Assembly: GCA_009779835.1 (NCBI GenBank)
Contig: WRBD01000012.1
Location: 1 to 64,000 of the forward strand
From: Defluviitaleaceae bacterium
GTDB taxonomy: Bacteria; Bacillota; Clostridia; Lachnospirales; WQUN01
Length of the DNA stretch: 64,000 nt
Direction: 5' to 3'
Shown: piece by piece, positions 26,844 through 36,017 of the stretch
Numbering within the stretch: position 1 is the first letter of the stretch
Layout of the letters: each line of letters begins with the position of its first letter
Position numbers and translations under genes: made by a program
Notes under the pieces: generated by a model
Told to the model about the DNA's origin: nothing
The model's input: only the letters and a program-made list of their open reading frames with translations
Database searches by the model: none

Positions 26844-28898
26844 ATGAAGAAAAAAGAAGCAATTATCGGTATTTTCATTGTTGCAATGATTGTAATGATA
26901 ATGCGACCGTTGCCACCATTGGCTGTGGATTTTCTTTTGATGGTGATAATCGGCCTTGCCATTATTATTCTGCTGAATGCCCTGTATGCCAAGGAAGCAT
27001 TGGAAATGTCGATGTTTCCGACTATTTTATTGATAATAACACTGTTTAGAATTACGTTAAGTCTCACTACAACACGCCTGATTTTGGGCGGGGATGGCAC
27101 AGAAAGCTCTGCCGGCGAGGTTATCAGAACATTCGGGCAATTTGTTGCAGGTGGTAATCTGATTTTGGGTCTTATCATGTTCCTTGTTATATTACTGGCG
27201 TGTTTTCTTGTTATCATCAAAGGTTCGGAGCGTGTTGCGGAGGTAACCGCTCGTTTTACTTTGGACGCGATGCCGGGTAAACAAATGGCAATCGATGCAG
27301 ACCTTAACACAGGTCTAATTAACGAAGAAGAGGCGAAAGCCCGACGCAAAAAAATTCAAGACGAGTCAAATTTCTACGGTGCGATGGATGGTGCCGTAAA
27401 ATTCGTAAAAGGTGACGCGATTTTCAGTATTATTCTGGTTTTCGTAAACATTATCGGCGGAATCGCAATGGGCGCGACAGGCGTGGCAACGGGGACGCCT
27501 ATGCCTATCGGGGAAGCGTTAAATATTTATGCACTTCTAACCATCGGTGACGGGCTTGTTTCCCAAATACCCGCGCTTCTTATCGCACTTGCAACGGGTC
27601 TTATTGTTACAAAAGCAACCGCCGAGGAAGAAGTTTCCGGCTCGCTTGCGAAGCAGCTTTTATCTCAACCCTTAGTTATGATGATTACAGGTGGCGCGTT
27701 GGTTTTCCTTGGGCTTTTCAGCCCCTTGCCATGGTTTTTCGTCCCGGCGGGAATATTTTTGGTTATCATTGGAATGCGTATTACCAAAAAAGAAACCCTC
27801 TCGTCAATAGAATCGGAAATAACAACAGACGACGTAGAAGCCGAAGAAATGCGCCGTCCCGATGATATGCTCCCGCTGACGGATGTAGACATGATACGCT
27901 TGTGTTTTGGCTACGGGCTGATTCCGTTAGTAGCCGCAGACCAGGGCGGTGACCTTCTCGAACGCGTGGTAATGATACGCCGAAACATCGCACTTGAATT
28001 GGGCGCAATCATCCCGCAAATCCGCTTACAGGACAACATAAAATTAAGCCCAAACCAATACACAATTTTTATAAAGGGCGTAGAGGTAGCAGGCGGCGAG
28101 ATAATGTTTGACCATTATATGGCGATGAACAGCGGTTACGTTGAAGAAGAAATAGACGGAATAGAAACAGTGGAACCTTTCGCGGGCTTACCTGCAATGT
28201 GGATTTCCGAATCCCAGCGCGAGCGCGCTGAAGCTTTGGGCTACACCGTTGTAGACCCTCCCGCGATTATCGCAACGCACCTTACAGAAGTAGTGCGTCA
28301 GCATCTGCACGAACTTCTCTCGCGCCAAGACGTACAAAAACTCGTCAACCACGTAAAAGAAACCCATACTGTACTTGTTGACGAACTTATTCCAAAATAT
28401 ATGTCCGTGGGTGAAGTGCAAAAAGTTCTTTCAAAGCTGTTGAAAGAAAGCGTATCCATTCGGGATCTTGTAACGATTTTGGAAACATTGGCAGACTACG
28501 CCCCCATAACTCGCGACACCGATATGTTAACAGAATACGTCCGTGCCGCGCTTCGCCGTGCTATCTCAAAGAAATTCTTCGGTCAGGGCGTGAACACGGT
28601 AATCACATTAGATCCGGCACTGGAACAAACGCTAACCGGAAATATCCAAAAAACAGAAATCGGAAGTTTTGTAAACATAGACCCTGGATTAAGTCAAAAA
28701 GTATTCGATAGCTTGAAAAAGGAAGTAAGCAAATTAACTTCGCTTGGAGTAATGCCGATTATTTTAACTTCGCCGTTTGTGCGTATGTATTTCAAACAAC
28801 TTGTAGACGAAATTGCCCCCGATTTGGTAGTATTAAGCTACGGTGAAATTGACCAAACGGCAGAGGTACAGTCGGTAGGTATGGTGAGTGTGTCATGA
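26844..28898 (+). CDS. flhA: Flagellar export apparatus protein FlhA
   Basis: A 684-aa inner-membrane component of the type III flagellar export gate. Eight hydrophobic segments cover about 5-310, with the FHIPEP signature region LFRITLSLTTTRLIL and the conserved cytoplasmic loop DAMPGKQMAIDADLNTG (about 150-166). The C-terminal ~340 residues are the export platform domain. ATG at 26844 matches the usual FlhA beginning; an in-frame TTG at 26805 is not supported by similarity. flhB does not precede it, unlike in Bacillus. flhF follows by ATGA overlap. Confidence 0.96.
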   Translation: MKKKEAIIGIFIVAMIVMIMRPLPPLAVDFLLMVIIGLAIIILLNALYAKEALEMSMFPTILLIITLFRITLSLTTTRLILGGDGTESSAGEVIRTFGQFVAGGNLILGLIMFLVILLACFLVIIKGSERVAEVTARFTLDAMPGKQMAIDADLNTGLINEEEAKARRKKIQDESNFYGAMDGAVKFVKGDAIFSIILVFVNIIGGIAMGATGVATGTPMPIGEALNIYALLTIGDGLVSQIPALLIALATGLIVTKATAEEEVSGSLAKQLLSQPLVMMITGGALVFLGLFSPLPWFFVPAGIFLVIIGMRITKKETLSSIESEITTDDVEAEEMRRPDDMLPLTDVDMIRLCFGYGLIPLVAADQGGDLLERVVMIRRNIALELGAIIPQIRLQDNIKLSPNQYTIFIKGVEVAGGEIMFDHYMAMNSGYVEEEIDGIETVEPFAGLPAMWISESQRERAEALGYTVVDPPAIIATHLTEVVRQHLHELLSRQDVQKLVNHVKETHTVLVDELIPKYMSVGEVQKVLSKLLKESVSIRDLVTILETLADYAPITRDTDMLTEYVRAALRRAISKKFFGQGVNTVITLDPALEQTLTGNIQKTEIGSFVNIDPGLSQKVFDSLKKEVSKLTSLGVMPIILTSPFVRMYFKQLVDEIAPDLVVLSYGEIDQTAEVQSVGMVSVS

Positions 28899-30160
28899 AA
28901 GTAAAACGATACGAAGGAAAGTCCGAAGCCGTGCTTATGCCTATCATAATGGAAGAGATGGGCGAAGGTGTGACAATTATAAGCGTAAAGCAAAAGCCTA
29001 AAACAGGATTTTTTGGCTTTTTCCGTAAACCCAGCGTAATTATCACCGCCGCTTGCGAAGACGATGCGGAGTTCATGAATCTGTTAAACAACCCGGATAC
29101 AAAACAAAAAACTGCGCCTCCGCTAGTAGAAAGAAAACCACTTTCTGCCGACCTTGTGGAATCAAGCGCAGCTTCCGGTTCCGCAGCAATAGAAGAATCC
29201 ATGACAATGCTTCTTAAAGAAGCCCGCAAAGCCGCAAATCAAATAGAGCAGGAAGAATCATCCAAACGTTCGAAGAGCCAAATAGAAACACCGAATCAAA
29301 ACAAATCATCTGTGGAAGAAAATAAATATAATCACAGCATGGTGCAGCTGTTCTACGACACAATGCTTGCACAGGAAGTTCTGCCCGAGGTAGCCGCTCA
29401 TATTTTACGCGACTTGGAACATATGGATGAATCCGACCAAATTGATGTGCGTTTGTTGGTAAAGGCGGTCTACTGCAGTATAGTTGATATGTTAAAAGGG
29501 CCTACGCTCATAGATACGAACAAAGGTGAAGCGCAAACAGTAGTGTTCATGGGGCCTACCGGTGTCGGCAAAACAACAACTATCGCAAAGTTGTCTTCTA
29601 TTTTGACTCTTAAACACGGGCTTCGCATAGGATTAATCACAGCAGACACATATAGAATCGCCGCTGTCGAGCAGCTTAGAACTTATGCGGAAATTCTTGG
29701 GCTTGACATAAGAGTTGTATACAATCCGGAAGAAATGAAAGAACAATTACGCGCCTTGCGCGCCAAAAATGATATTGTTCTCATAGACACAGCAGGGCGA
29801 AGCCATAAAAACACAGAAAGCATAGGCGAATTAAAAGAGTTGCTTGACGCTATTCCCGACAGTAAAAGATATTTAGTTGTAAGTGTAACAACACGCTACA
29901 AAGATTTATGCAAAATTGTAAATGTCTTCGATATGCAAACCGATTTCAATTTAATATTTACAAAACTTGATGAAGCGGAAACTCTTGGTTCGTTGATGAA
30001 CATATGTTGTTTGGCGGGAAAAAAAGCCGCATATGTAACCTTCGGACAAAACGTGCCGGATGACCTTGAAGCAATCAAGCCCGATAAAATAGCAAAATCT
30101 CTGCTGGGGCTTACAGAAGGCGAGTCGCACCCATATTCGGAAGGCGGTCAGCCGTCATGA
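28895..30160 (+). CDS. flhF: Flagellar SRP-like GTPase FlhF
   Basis: A 421-aa SRP-family GTPase that fixes flagellar number and position. The N-terminal B domain (1-130) is divergent and partly low-complexity. The NG domain shows G1 GPTGVGKTTT (about 220), DTYRIAAVEQLRTYAE, DTAGRSHKN (G3) and TKLDEA (G4). It acts at the membrane with FlhG. Both ends overlap neighbours by ATGA, so flhA-flhF-flhG are translated together. Confidence 0.95.
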   Translation: MKVKRYEGKSEAVLMPIIMEEMGEGVTIISVKQKPKTGFFGFFRKPSVIITAACEDDAEFMNLLNNPDTKQKTAPPLVERKPLSADLVESSAASGSAAIEESMTMLLKEARKAANQIEQEESSKRSKSQIETPNQNKSSVEENKYNHSMVQLFYDTMLAQEVLPEVAAHILRDLEHMDESDQIDVRLLVKAVYCSIVDMLKGPTLIDTNKGEAQTVVFMGPTGVGKTTTIAKLSSILTLKHGLRIGLITADTYRIAAVEQLRTYAEILGLDIRVVYNPEEMKEQLRALRAKNDIVLIDTAGRSHKNTESIGELKELLDAIPDSKRYLVVSVTTRYKDLCKIVNVFDMQTDFNLIFTKLDEAETLGSLMNICCLAGKKAAYVTFGQNVPDDLEAIKPDKIAKSLLGLTEGESHPYSEGGQPS

Positions 30161-31041
30161 TGGACCAGGCAAAACGGCTCCGCGAGTTAATGCTTCAAAA
30201 AGTTTCTCATGACCCGGAGCCGCAAGAGCAAAAAATGAATGCTCGTGTAATTGCAATTGCCAGCGGAAAGGGCGGGGTAGGGAAGTCGAATTTTTCAATT
30301 AATTTGGCAATTCAAATACGCAAGCTTGGTAAACGTGTAGTGATAATAGACGCGGATTTTGGGCTTGCGAATGTTGAAATATTATTGGGTGTGGCTCCAA
30401 AGTACACGGTTGCCGATGTTTTGAACGGCAACATTGATATGGAATCCGCTTTGACAATCGGTCCGTTGGGTTGTATGTTTCTCTCTGGCGGTTCGGGAAT
30501 GGCGGCTTTAACGGAACTGACCGATAATCAAATTTTACGCCTTACAGACGGATTTTTACGGCTGGACGATTTGGCGGATTTTATTATAATAGATACAAGG
30601 GCAGGGCTTTCCAATGCAGTAACAAATTTTATCCGTGCCGCTGCAGACACAATAGTTGTAACAACTCCCGACCCAACCGCCATAGCGGACGCATACGCTC
30701 TAATTAAAAGTATAAAAACATCAATGCCCGATGTAGGTATGTTGAAGCTAGTGGTAAATTGTGTGGTAAACGATGCGGAAGCCAATGAAGTGTATGAAAA
30801 ATTAAACGGGGTTTCCGCGCGGTTTCTTGGCATTAAATTATTATTTCTTGGATGCATCCCATTTGATTCGTACTTGGTGAGGGCGGTGCGAAAACAAAAG
30901 CCCGTAACAATTCAATATCCCTTCTCGGAAAGCGCGAGCCGTTACAACGAAATTTGCGCAAAGCTTCTGCAATTGGAATCCGGCAGAAAAAATAATATTC
31001 AAAACTTTGTATTAAAATTAATCGGACGTTTCAGCGCGTAG
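30157..31041 (+). CDS. flhG: FlhG (YlxH/MinD-like) ATPase, flagellar number regulator
   Basis: A 294-aa ParA/MinD-family ATPase. The N-terminal MDQAKRLRELM contains the DQAxxLR activator motif that stimulates FlhF GTPase. The deviant Walker A is SGKGGVGKS (about 36-44), followed by DADFGLANVEILLG and DTRAGLS. The C-terminus (KLIGRF) is a likely amphipathic membrane-binding helix. It stops 23 bp before the PilZ gene. Confidence 0.94.
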   Translation: MMDQAKRLRELMLQKVSHDPEPQEQKMNARVIAIASGKGGVGKSNFSINLAIQIRKLGKRVVIIDADFGLANVEILLGVAPKYTVADVLNGNIDMESALTIGPLGCMFLSGGSGMAALTELTDNQILRLTDGFLRLDDLADFIIIDTRAGLSNAVTNFIRAAADTIVVTTPDPTAIADAYALIKSIKTSMPDVGMLKLVVNCVVNDAEANEVYEKLNGVSARFLGIKLLFLGCIPFDSYLVRAVRKQKPVTIQYPFSESASRYNEICAKLLQLESGRKNNIQNFVLKLIGRFSA

Positions 31042-31064
31042 GCAGAAAACGTAGGGGGATTCAT

Positions 31065-31730
31065 TTGTATATCGAATATTTAAAATCGGGTGCGAGGGTA
31101 CAAATTCAACGCCCCGGTGATAGTCCAACCGGCGGATATATGTGTAAAATAGCGGTGCTTAACCTTGAAGCACGGGAAGTATTGGTTCATGCGCCCATGG
31201 AAGGAAGCAGACCTGTTAGATTAGAAATAGGCGGCGGTATTGTTTTACGGCTTTTAACCGACAACGCCATCTATTGTTATAAAGCAAGGATGATAGCGAA
31301 CACAGATATTGACGGCTTCGATGCGGTAAAGTTCCAAGTAATTGACGACGGGGAAAAAATTCAAAGACGTTCCGCATTCCGATTTAACTGCGGAATTCCG
31401 ATAACATTTTCTATAATAAACACCGGCGGACAACAAACCCAGCGCGATACAGGACTGTTAACAGACCTAAGCGCGGGCGGCACGAAAATTTTCTCGGATA
31501 AAGTTCTTCAAGAGGGGTATCTTTTAAATATAGCAATCGAGCTTGGAGATGACTTGGTTGTCGCGTTTGGTGATGTTCGCGTAAGAATGGATTTGCCGCC
31601 GGGGAAATCGAAATATAAATATCAATACGGTATTCGTTTTGCGATGATGCCGGAATCTGACCAGGAAAAAATTATAAGATATATGTATAAATTGCAACGC
31701 GAAGAACTTAAAAAAGCGCGTCCGCTTTAA
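31065..31730 (+). CDS. YcgR-type PilZ protein, c-di-GMP flagellar brake
   Basis: A 221-aa protein with a YcgR N-terminal beta-barrel (about 1-90) and a C-terminal PilZ domain. The c-di-GMP motif RRSAFR (about 101-106) plus TDLSAGG (about 138) are the RxxxR and D/NxSxxG elements. On binding c-di-GMP such proteins slow or bias the motor. The start is TTG at 31065, seven bases after AGGGGG. Its position between flhG and cheC is standard for Clostridia. Confidence 0.9.
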   Translation: MYIEYLKSGARVQIQRPGDSPTGGYMCKIAVLNLEAREVLVHAPMEGSRPVRLEIGGGIVLRLLTDNAIYCYKARMIANTDIDGFDAVKFQVIDDGEKIQRRSAFRFNCGIPITFSIINTGGQQTQRDTGLLTDLSAGGTKIFSDKVLQEGYLLNIAIELGDDLVVAFGDVRVRMDLPPGKSKYKYQYGIRFAMMPESDQEKIIRYMYKLQREELKKARPL

Positions 31731-31759
31731 TATTTTCCTAAAAAAAAGGAGAGTTTTTT

Positions 31760-32392
31760 ATGCCGGTTAAAGGTAAAAGTGCGGAGAGTTTATTTAGTGA
31801 TATGCACCTTGATATCTTAAAAGAAATCGGAAGCATGGGAACGGCTCATGCCGCAACGGCTCTTTCCAGAATGGTAAACAAAAAGGTAACAATGCCTGTT
31901 CCCAATGTTACTTGGCTGGATTTTCAAAATGTTGCAAACTTTGTTGGCGGGCCGGAAAATATAATCGTCGGAATAATGGTGTCGCTTTCGGGTAATATTC
32001 AGGGAATAATGATGTACCTGATGGAGCTTGACTCTGCGCATCATATTGCCGAACTGGTTATCGGTACGCCGCCGCCTGAAGATAAATTATATTTCGGAGA
32101 AATGGAGCGTTCCGTAATCGAAGAAGTGGGCAATATCATGTTAAGTTCGTATCTTACGTCCATTGCGGGGCTTACGAATTCACAAATAAAGCCATCAATT
32201 CCCTATATGTGCGTTGACATGGCTAATGCTATACTATCTGTACCCGCGAGTGAATTCGGGCGGATGGCAGACAAAATGCTTTTTATAGAGTCGCAGATTT
32301 CTCTTGAAAATATAAAATTTTCCGGTTGCTTCGTTTTAGTGCCTAACTTACATTCGTTCTTTAGAATTTTACGGGGATTGGGAGCGGAATAA
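31760..32392 (+). CDS. cheC: CheC-type CheY-P phosphatase
   Basis: A 210-aa protein with two CheC phosphatase half-sites. The second, SVIEEVGN (about 113-120), keeps the S-x3-E-x2-N pattern. The first, DILKEIGSMG (about 18-27), has serine where the catalytic asparagine is expected, so probably only one site is active. CheC removes phosphate from CheY-P and regulates CheD. The ATG follows AAAAGGAGAG. cheD begins one base after its stop, as expected for partners. Confidence 0.9.
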   Translation: MPVKGKSAESLFSDMHLDILKEIGSMGTAHAATALSRMVNKKVTMPVPNVTWLDFQNVANFVGGPENIIVGIMVSLSGNIQGIMMYLMELDSAHHIAELVIGTPPPEDKLYFGEMERSVIEEVGNIMLSSYLTSIAGLTNSQIKPSIPYMCVDMANAILSVPASEFGRMADKMLFIESQISLENIKFSGCFVLVPNLHSFFRILRGLGAE

Positions 32393-32393
32393 T

Positions 32394-32876
32394 ATGGCGG
32401 TAATTATTGTGGGCATGGCTGATTTAAAAGCAGCTAAGTCTCCCGATGTACTAAAAACATTGGGGCTTGGTTCATGCATTGGAATTGCACTGTATGACCC
32501 GGTTACAAAGGTTGCCGGGCTGGCGCATATTATGCTGCCGGACTCAAAAGCGATTACTAATAATCAAAACGATGCCAAGTTTGCGGACACCGGCGTAATA
32601 AAGTTAATTGCGGAAATGGAAAGAATGGGCGCGAGAAAAATAAATATGCGCGCGAAAATTGCCGGCGGAGCGCAAATGTTTGCGTTTAATGCTACAAATG
32701 ACAGCCTCCGTGTTGGCGACCGAAACGCGGAGGCCTCAAAAAAGATACTACAAAAAGTCGGCATAAAGCTTGTCGCCGAGGAAACAGGCGCAAATTTTGG
32801 GCGCACGGTAGAACTTTACGCCGAAGACGGAAATTTTTTAATAAAAGCAATAGGTCAACCAACAAGAACATTATAA
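32394..32876 (+). CDS. cheD: Chemoreceptor glutamine deamidase CheD
   Basis: A 160-aa enzyme that deamidates (or demethylates) receptor glutamines and is sequestered by CheC. The catalytic cysteine is C28 in GLGSCIG and the histidine H45 in LAHIMLPDS; a conserved Asn/Gly-rich loop (KIAGGAQMF) follows. Length is normal. It is coupled to cheC with a 1-bp gap. Confidence 0.95.
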   Translation: MAVIIVGMADLKAAKSPDVLKTLGLGSCIGIALYDPVTKVAGLAHIMLPDSKAITNNQNDAKFADTGVIKLIAEMERMGARKINMRAKIAGGAQMFAFNATNDSLRVGDRNAEASKKILQKVGIKLVAEETGANFGRTVELYAEDGNFLIKAIGQPTRTL

Positions 32877-32888
32877 AGGGTGGGGTTT

Positions 32889-33266
32889 ATGTCTTACCAA
32901 TTAAACAGGGTACACTTGTTGATTTGCGTTTTTGCCGCGCTTGTGCTTGCGGGAGGGTTTGTTTGGCTGATATTTTTCGGCGACCCCTTTCCACTTTTCA
33001 CGATGGCGATGTGGGTGAGCGCGGGAATTATTATTTTTTATATTATCGGTCAGTTTGCGCGCAGTTTTCTGATTGCGAAAGTTTTTGTTTCCGAGGAAGA
33101 ATACGATTTTTCTCAGGACGAAGAATATCTGGCTTTTATGGCAAGCTTGGAAAACGATGCAGGCGAACCGACAGATGTTATGCAAGATGACCCGTTGCAA
33201 TCTGACGAATTTGACGACTCGCTTGATGACCCGTTTATGGAGCATATGCCTCTTGAAAGCGCATAA
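32889..33266 (+). CDS. Small two-helix membrane protein of the flagellar operon
   Basis: A 125-aa protein with two hydrophobic helices (about 8-28 and 36-57) and an acidic cytoplasmic tail rich in Asp and Glu (residues 68-120). I use ATG at 32889, preceded by AAAGGGTGG; an in-frame GTG at 32880 is possible. Proteins of this size and shape occur between cheD and the sigma gene in Lachnospiraceae-like operons, but I know of no assigned function. The acidic tail may bind a basic partner such as SigD or a motor protein; that is a guess. Confidence 0.65.
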   Translation: MSYQLNRVHLLICVFAALVLAGGFVWLIFFGDPFPLFTMAMWVSAGIIIFYIIGQFARSFLIAKVFVSEEEYDFSQDEEYLAFMASLENDAGEPTDVMQDDPLQSDEFDDSLDDPFMEHMPLESA

Positions 33267-33299
33267 TCGTCTAATTAAGAAAAGGATTTGAGTGCCGGC

Positions 33300-34058
33300 A
33301 TGACAAACATTGATAATTTGTGGCAGGCGTACATTAAAAACAAAAGCCCCGCATTAAAAGAAAAATTAATTTTACATTACGCGCCTTTGGTTAAATTTGT
33401 GGCGGGGCGATTGTCGATTCATATTTGTCATCACATTGAGTTTGATGATTTGATTGGTTACGGCGTTTTTGGACTAATTGATGCCATAGATAAATTTGAC
33501 AACGCAAAGGGTGTCAAGTTTGAAACTTACGCGTCTTTCCGCATTCGCGGCACGATTATAGACCACATTCGCAGATTAGACTGGGTTCCGCGTACCCTCA
33601 GACAAAAAAATAAGCAAATGGAACAGGTTTTTTCGCAGCTTGAAGAAGAACTGGGACGTTTGCCTTCCGATGAAGAACTCGCTGAAAAATTAAATTTATC
33701 AGTGGAAGAAACGCAAGATTTAATTAAAAAATCCGCCGTTTTATCCTTGGTGAGCTTAGATGATTTTATAGAGCAAAATCATGAATCATCGTTTACCTCA
33801 CTTGCCGCGAACCGTGTGGATTCACCCGAGGAACAACTTGAAAGGCAAGAAAGAAAAGATATGCTTGCTGCGGCAATAAATAAGTTGCATGAAAGAGAAC
33901 GGCTTGTCATAACTTTATATTATTTTGAGAACTTGACGTTAAAGGAAATTAGTAGCATTATGAAAGTGTCGGAGTCAAGAGTTTCACAGATTCACACCAA
34001 GTCAATTCAGAAATTGCAGGGTAAGCTTGGAAGGTATAAGAACTTGCTGTTCACGTAG
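33300..34058 (+). CDS. fliA: Flagellar sigma factor (SigD/FliA/WhiG family)
   Basis: About 252 aa. Region 2 shows LVKFVAGRLS, DLIGYGVFGLIDAIDKFD and FETYASFRIRGTIIDHIRR; region 3 holds GRLPSDEELAEKL; region 4 holds LHERERLVITLYYFENLTL followed by the helix-turn-helix SESRVSQIHTKSI. It directs late flagellar and chemotaxis genes. The start is uncertain: ATG 33300 is 13 nt after AAGGA, while TTG 33288 is only 1 nt after it. No flgM anti-sigma gene is seen nearby. Confidence 0.93.
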   Translation: MTNIDNLWQAYIKNKSPALKEKLILHYAPLVKFVAGRLSIHICHHIEFDDLIGYGVFGLIDAIDKFDNAKGVKFETYASFRIRGTIIDHIRRLDWVPRTLRQKNKQMEQVFSQLEEELGRLPSDEELAEKLNLSVEETQDLIKKSAVLSLVSLDDFIEQNHESSFTSLAANRVDSPEEQLERQERKDMLAAAINKLHERERLVITLYYFENLTLKEISSIMKVSESRVSQIHTKSIQKLQGKLGRYKNLLFT

Positions 34059-34081
34059 CACAGGAAGAGGGAGTGAAATTT

Positions 34082-35683
34082 ATGCTTGTAACCGGGAAAA
34101 ATTATGACTTAGTAGTCAGGGGAGACGGCATTTATCTTAATATCGTGAACGCGGAAGGGAAGCCGCGTGCCACTCGTCAGGAAATTACAGACACGATAGA
34201 AGAATACGGCATAAAAGACGTTGACTATGTTACCCTAAGTGAAGCAATTAAAAGCACCGACGAAAAAATAGACATTAAAATCTCAAACAGTACTACTATT
34301 TTTCAAACTCCCGAGTCTGCGGCGATTGAAGTTACCGAAGACCGTATGCAGGCGCATATAATTTTCGCTGAGCCGGTAAACAAAGGCAAATTAATGACGG
34401 CTGAAGATATCATTTCTCTCTTAACCGAAAACAGAATAACACCCGATGGTAAATTAATTCATGCGGCATTGTCAAATAAAAGATACGGGCGGAAAATTTT
34501 AATAGCCCAAGGAGAAGAACCCATACCCGGAACGGATGGGTTTTTACAGTTCCATTTTGACCGCTCAAACATTAAACCCAAGCCGAAAATTATGGAAGAC
34601 GGCACAGTTAACTTTAAGCAGCTTGATATGTTCCGGTTGTGTAATCGCGGTGACGTTCTTGTTACCAGTGTGCCGGCAAAAGAAGGACGCGACGGCGTAG
34701 ACGTCTACGGCAATGTAGTCTCCCCTCCCAAACCGCGTGCCGCCGCGCCTATTCCGCGTGGAAAAGGAACCGTCCTTTCACCCGACGGGTTGCATCTTCT
34801 TGCCGATGTTTCCGGTCAGCTTCTTTTGCTTGAAGGAAAAATTAATATTTCGCCACATTTAGAAATAGCGGGCAATGTTGATAATTCCACGGGTAATGTT
34901 GAATTTAACGGGCAAGTTACGGTTCGCGGAAATGTTGTTTCCGGGTTTACAATAAAAGCTGCCGGAAATATTGAAGTGGTTGGCGTGTGCGAAGCCGCGA
35001 CATTGATTTCGGAGAAGGGTAATATTGTTTTGGGTAACGGAATTCAAGGCGCGGACAAGGGTGTTCTTGAAGCCGCCGGCGACATTACCGCTAAATTTAT
35101 TGAGAGCTGCAAGGTTACGGCCGGTGGAAATATTACTGCGGATTCCATTAGAAAAAGTCATATAAGATGCGACGGAACCCTTACTCTTGCAGGCAAAAAC
35201 GGTTTGCTTGTAGGCGGAAGTGTTGTCGCGGGTGAAAAAGTGGTTGCAACAACAATCGGCTCACCGATGGGAACCCTTACCGAGATTGAAGTAGGTGGTT
35301 CACCAAAAGAATTAGTCAAACAAAAAGAACTTATTGCCGAATTCAACAAACAGAAAATGGAATACGAAAAATGTGATAAAGCCGTTGAAACCTTGAACGT
35401 TCTGCGTAAAACAGGTCAACTTACAGACGAAAAAAAACCTATTCTTGTTAAAATGGTCAACACGAAAATGGTTCTGCGCGACAAAATGACAAAGCTTCAA
35501 GATGAAATTGACGAAATTACACGTCATCTTGCCGTTAATGTGGGAACGGTCAGCGTTAAAAATGTAATTCGTCCGGGTGTTCGTATAACAATCGGAAATT
35601 CGCAAATGACTATTCGTGATGAGTTGTCGAATTGCAGATTGCGCAATAATGGTGATAAAATTGCCATAGGCCCGAATATATAG
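34082..35683 (+). CDS. FapA/DUF342 domain protein
   Basis: A 533-aa protein with an N-terminal region of about 170 residues and the DUF342 beta-helix core (about 180-380), built of repeated strands such as GNVEFNGQVTVRGNV and GNIEVVGVCEAATLI. A coiled-coil stretch (about 400-460, EFNKQKMEYEKCDKAVETLN region) follows, then a final beta segment with IRPGVRITIGN. FapA homologues are linked to flagellar assembly or polar localisation. ATG 34082 lies 9 nt after GAGGGAG; GTG 34073 is an alternative. It follows the sigma gene as in other Clostridia. Confidence 0.85.
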   Translation: MLVTGKNYDLVVRGDGIYLNIVNAEGKPRATRQEITDTIEEYGIKDVDYVTLSEAIKSTDEKIDIKISNSTTIFQTPESAAIEVTEDRMQAHIIFAEPVNKGKLMTAEDIISLLTENRITPDGKLIHAALSNKRYGRKILIAQGEEPIPGTDGFLQFHFDRSNIKPKPKIMEDGTVNFKQLDMFRLCNRGDVLVTSVPAKEGRDGVDVYGNVVSPPKPRAAAPIPRGKGTVLSPDGLHLLADVSGQLLLLEGKINISPHLEIAGNVDNSTGNVEFNGQVTVRGNVVSGFTIKAAGNIEVVGVCEAATLISEKGNIVLGNGIQGADKGVLEAAGDITAKFIESCKVTAGGNITADSIRKSHIRCDGTLTLAGKNGLLVGGSVVAGEKVVATTIGSPMGTLTEIEVGGSPKELVKQKELIAEFNKQKMEYEKCDKAVETLNVLRKTGQLTDEKKPILVKMVNTKMVLRDKMTKLQDEIDEITRHLAVNVGTVSVKNVIRPGVRITIGNSQMTIRDELSNCRLRNNGDKIAIGPNI

Positions 35684-35694
35684 GAGGTTCGTTT

Positions 35695-36012
35695 ATGTTG
35701 CGTCCTATTGATATGACTTTGACGATTCAAGGTACTTCGGAAGCGGTTCGTGCAGGAGCGCAGGGTTTGCAGGCGGCACGCCCGGAGGTTGCAAGCCAAA
35801 TGTTTGCCGACAGGCTCGAAAAACAAGTACGGATGCAGGAACAGCAGGTTAATAAAACCCCTGAAACTGAGAAAAACGATGTTAATCCGGACAAAGAAGG
35901 TCATGGCGGGGGGTATCGGCCTAAGCGTAAGCCCGTGCAGAAAAAGCCCGAAAAGCCCAAAATGGAGAACCCAAAACCTTCCGGTGAAAGTTTGTACGAT
36001 ATAAAGGTGTGA
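35695..36012 (+). CDS. Small conserved protein of the flagellar operon
   Basis: A 105-aa hydrophilic protein beginning MLRPIDMTLTIQ, with a helical middle (SQMFADRLEKQVRMQEQQ) and a Pro/Lys-rich tail. Short proteins with a similar beginning are often found downstream of the DUF342 gene in clostridial flagellar operons. No enzymatic motif is visible. GGAGG precedes the ATG. The charged tail resembles disordered linkers of export substrates or chaperones, but function is unknown. Confidence 0.65.
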   Translation: MLRPIDMTLTIQGTSEAVRAGAQGLQAARPEVASQMFADRLEKQVRMQEQQVNKTPETEKNDVNPDKEGHGGGYRPKRKPVQKKPEKPKMENPKPSGESLYDIKV

Positions 36013-36017
36013 AGTAG

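Noticed and set aside
26783-27049. 88-codon plus frame overlapping the flhA start
   Set aside because: Out of frame with flhA and covers its promoter; no similarity seen.
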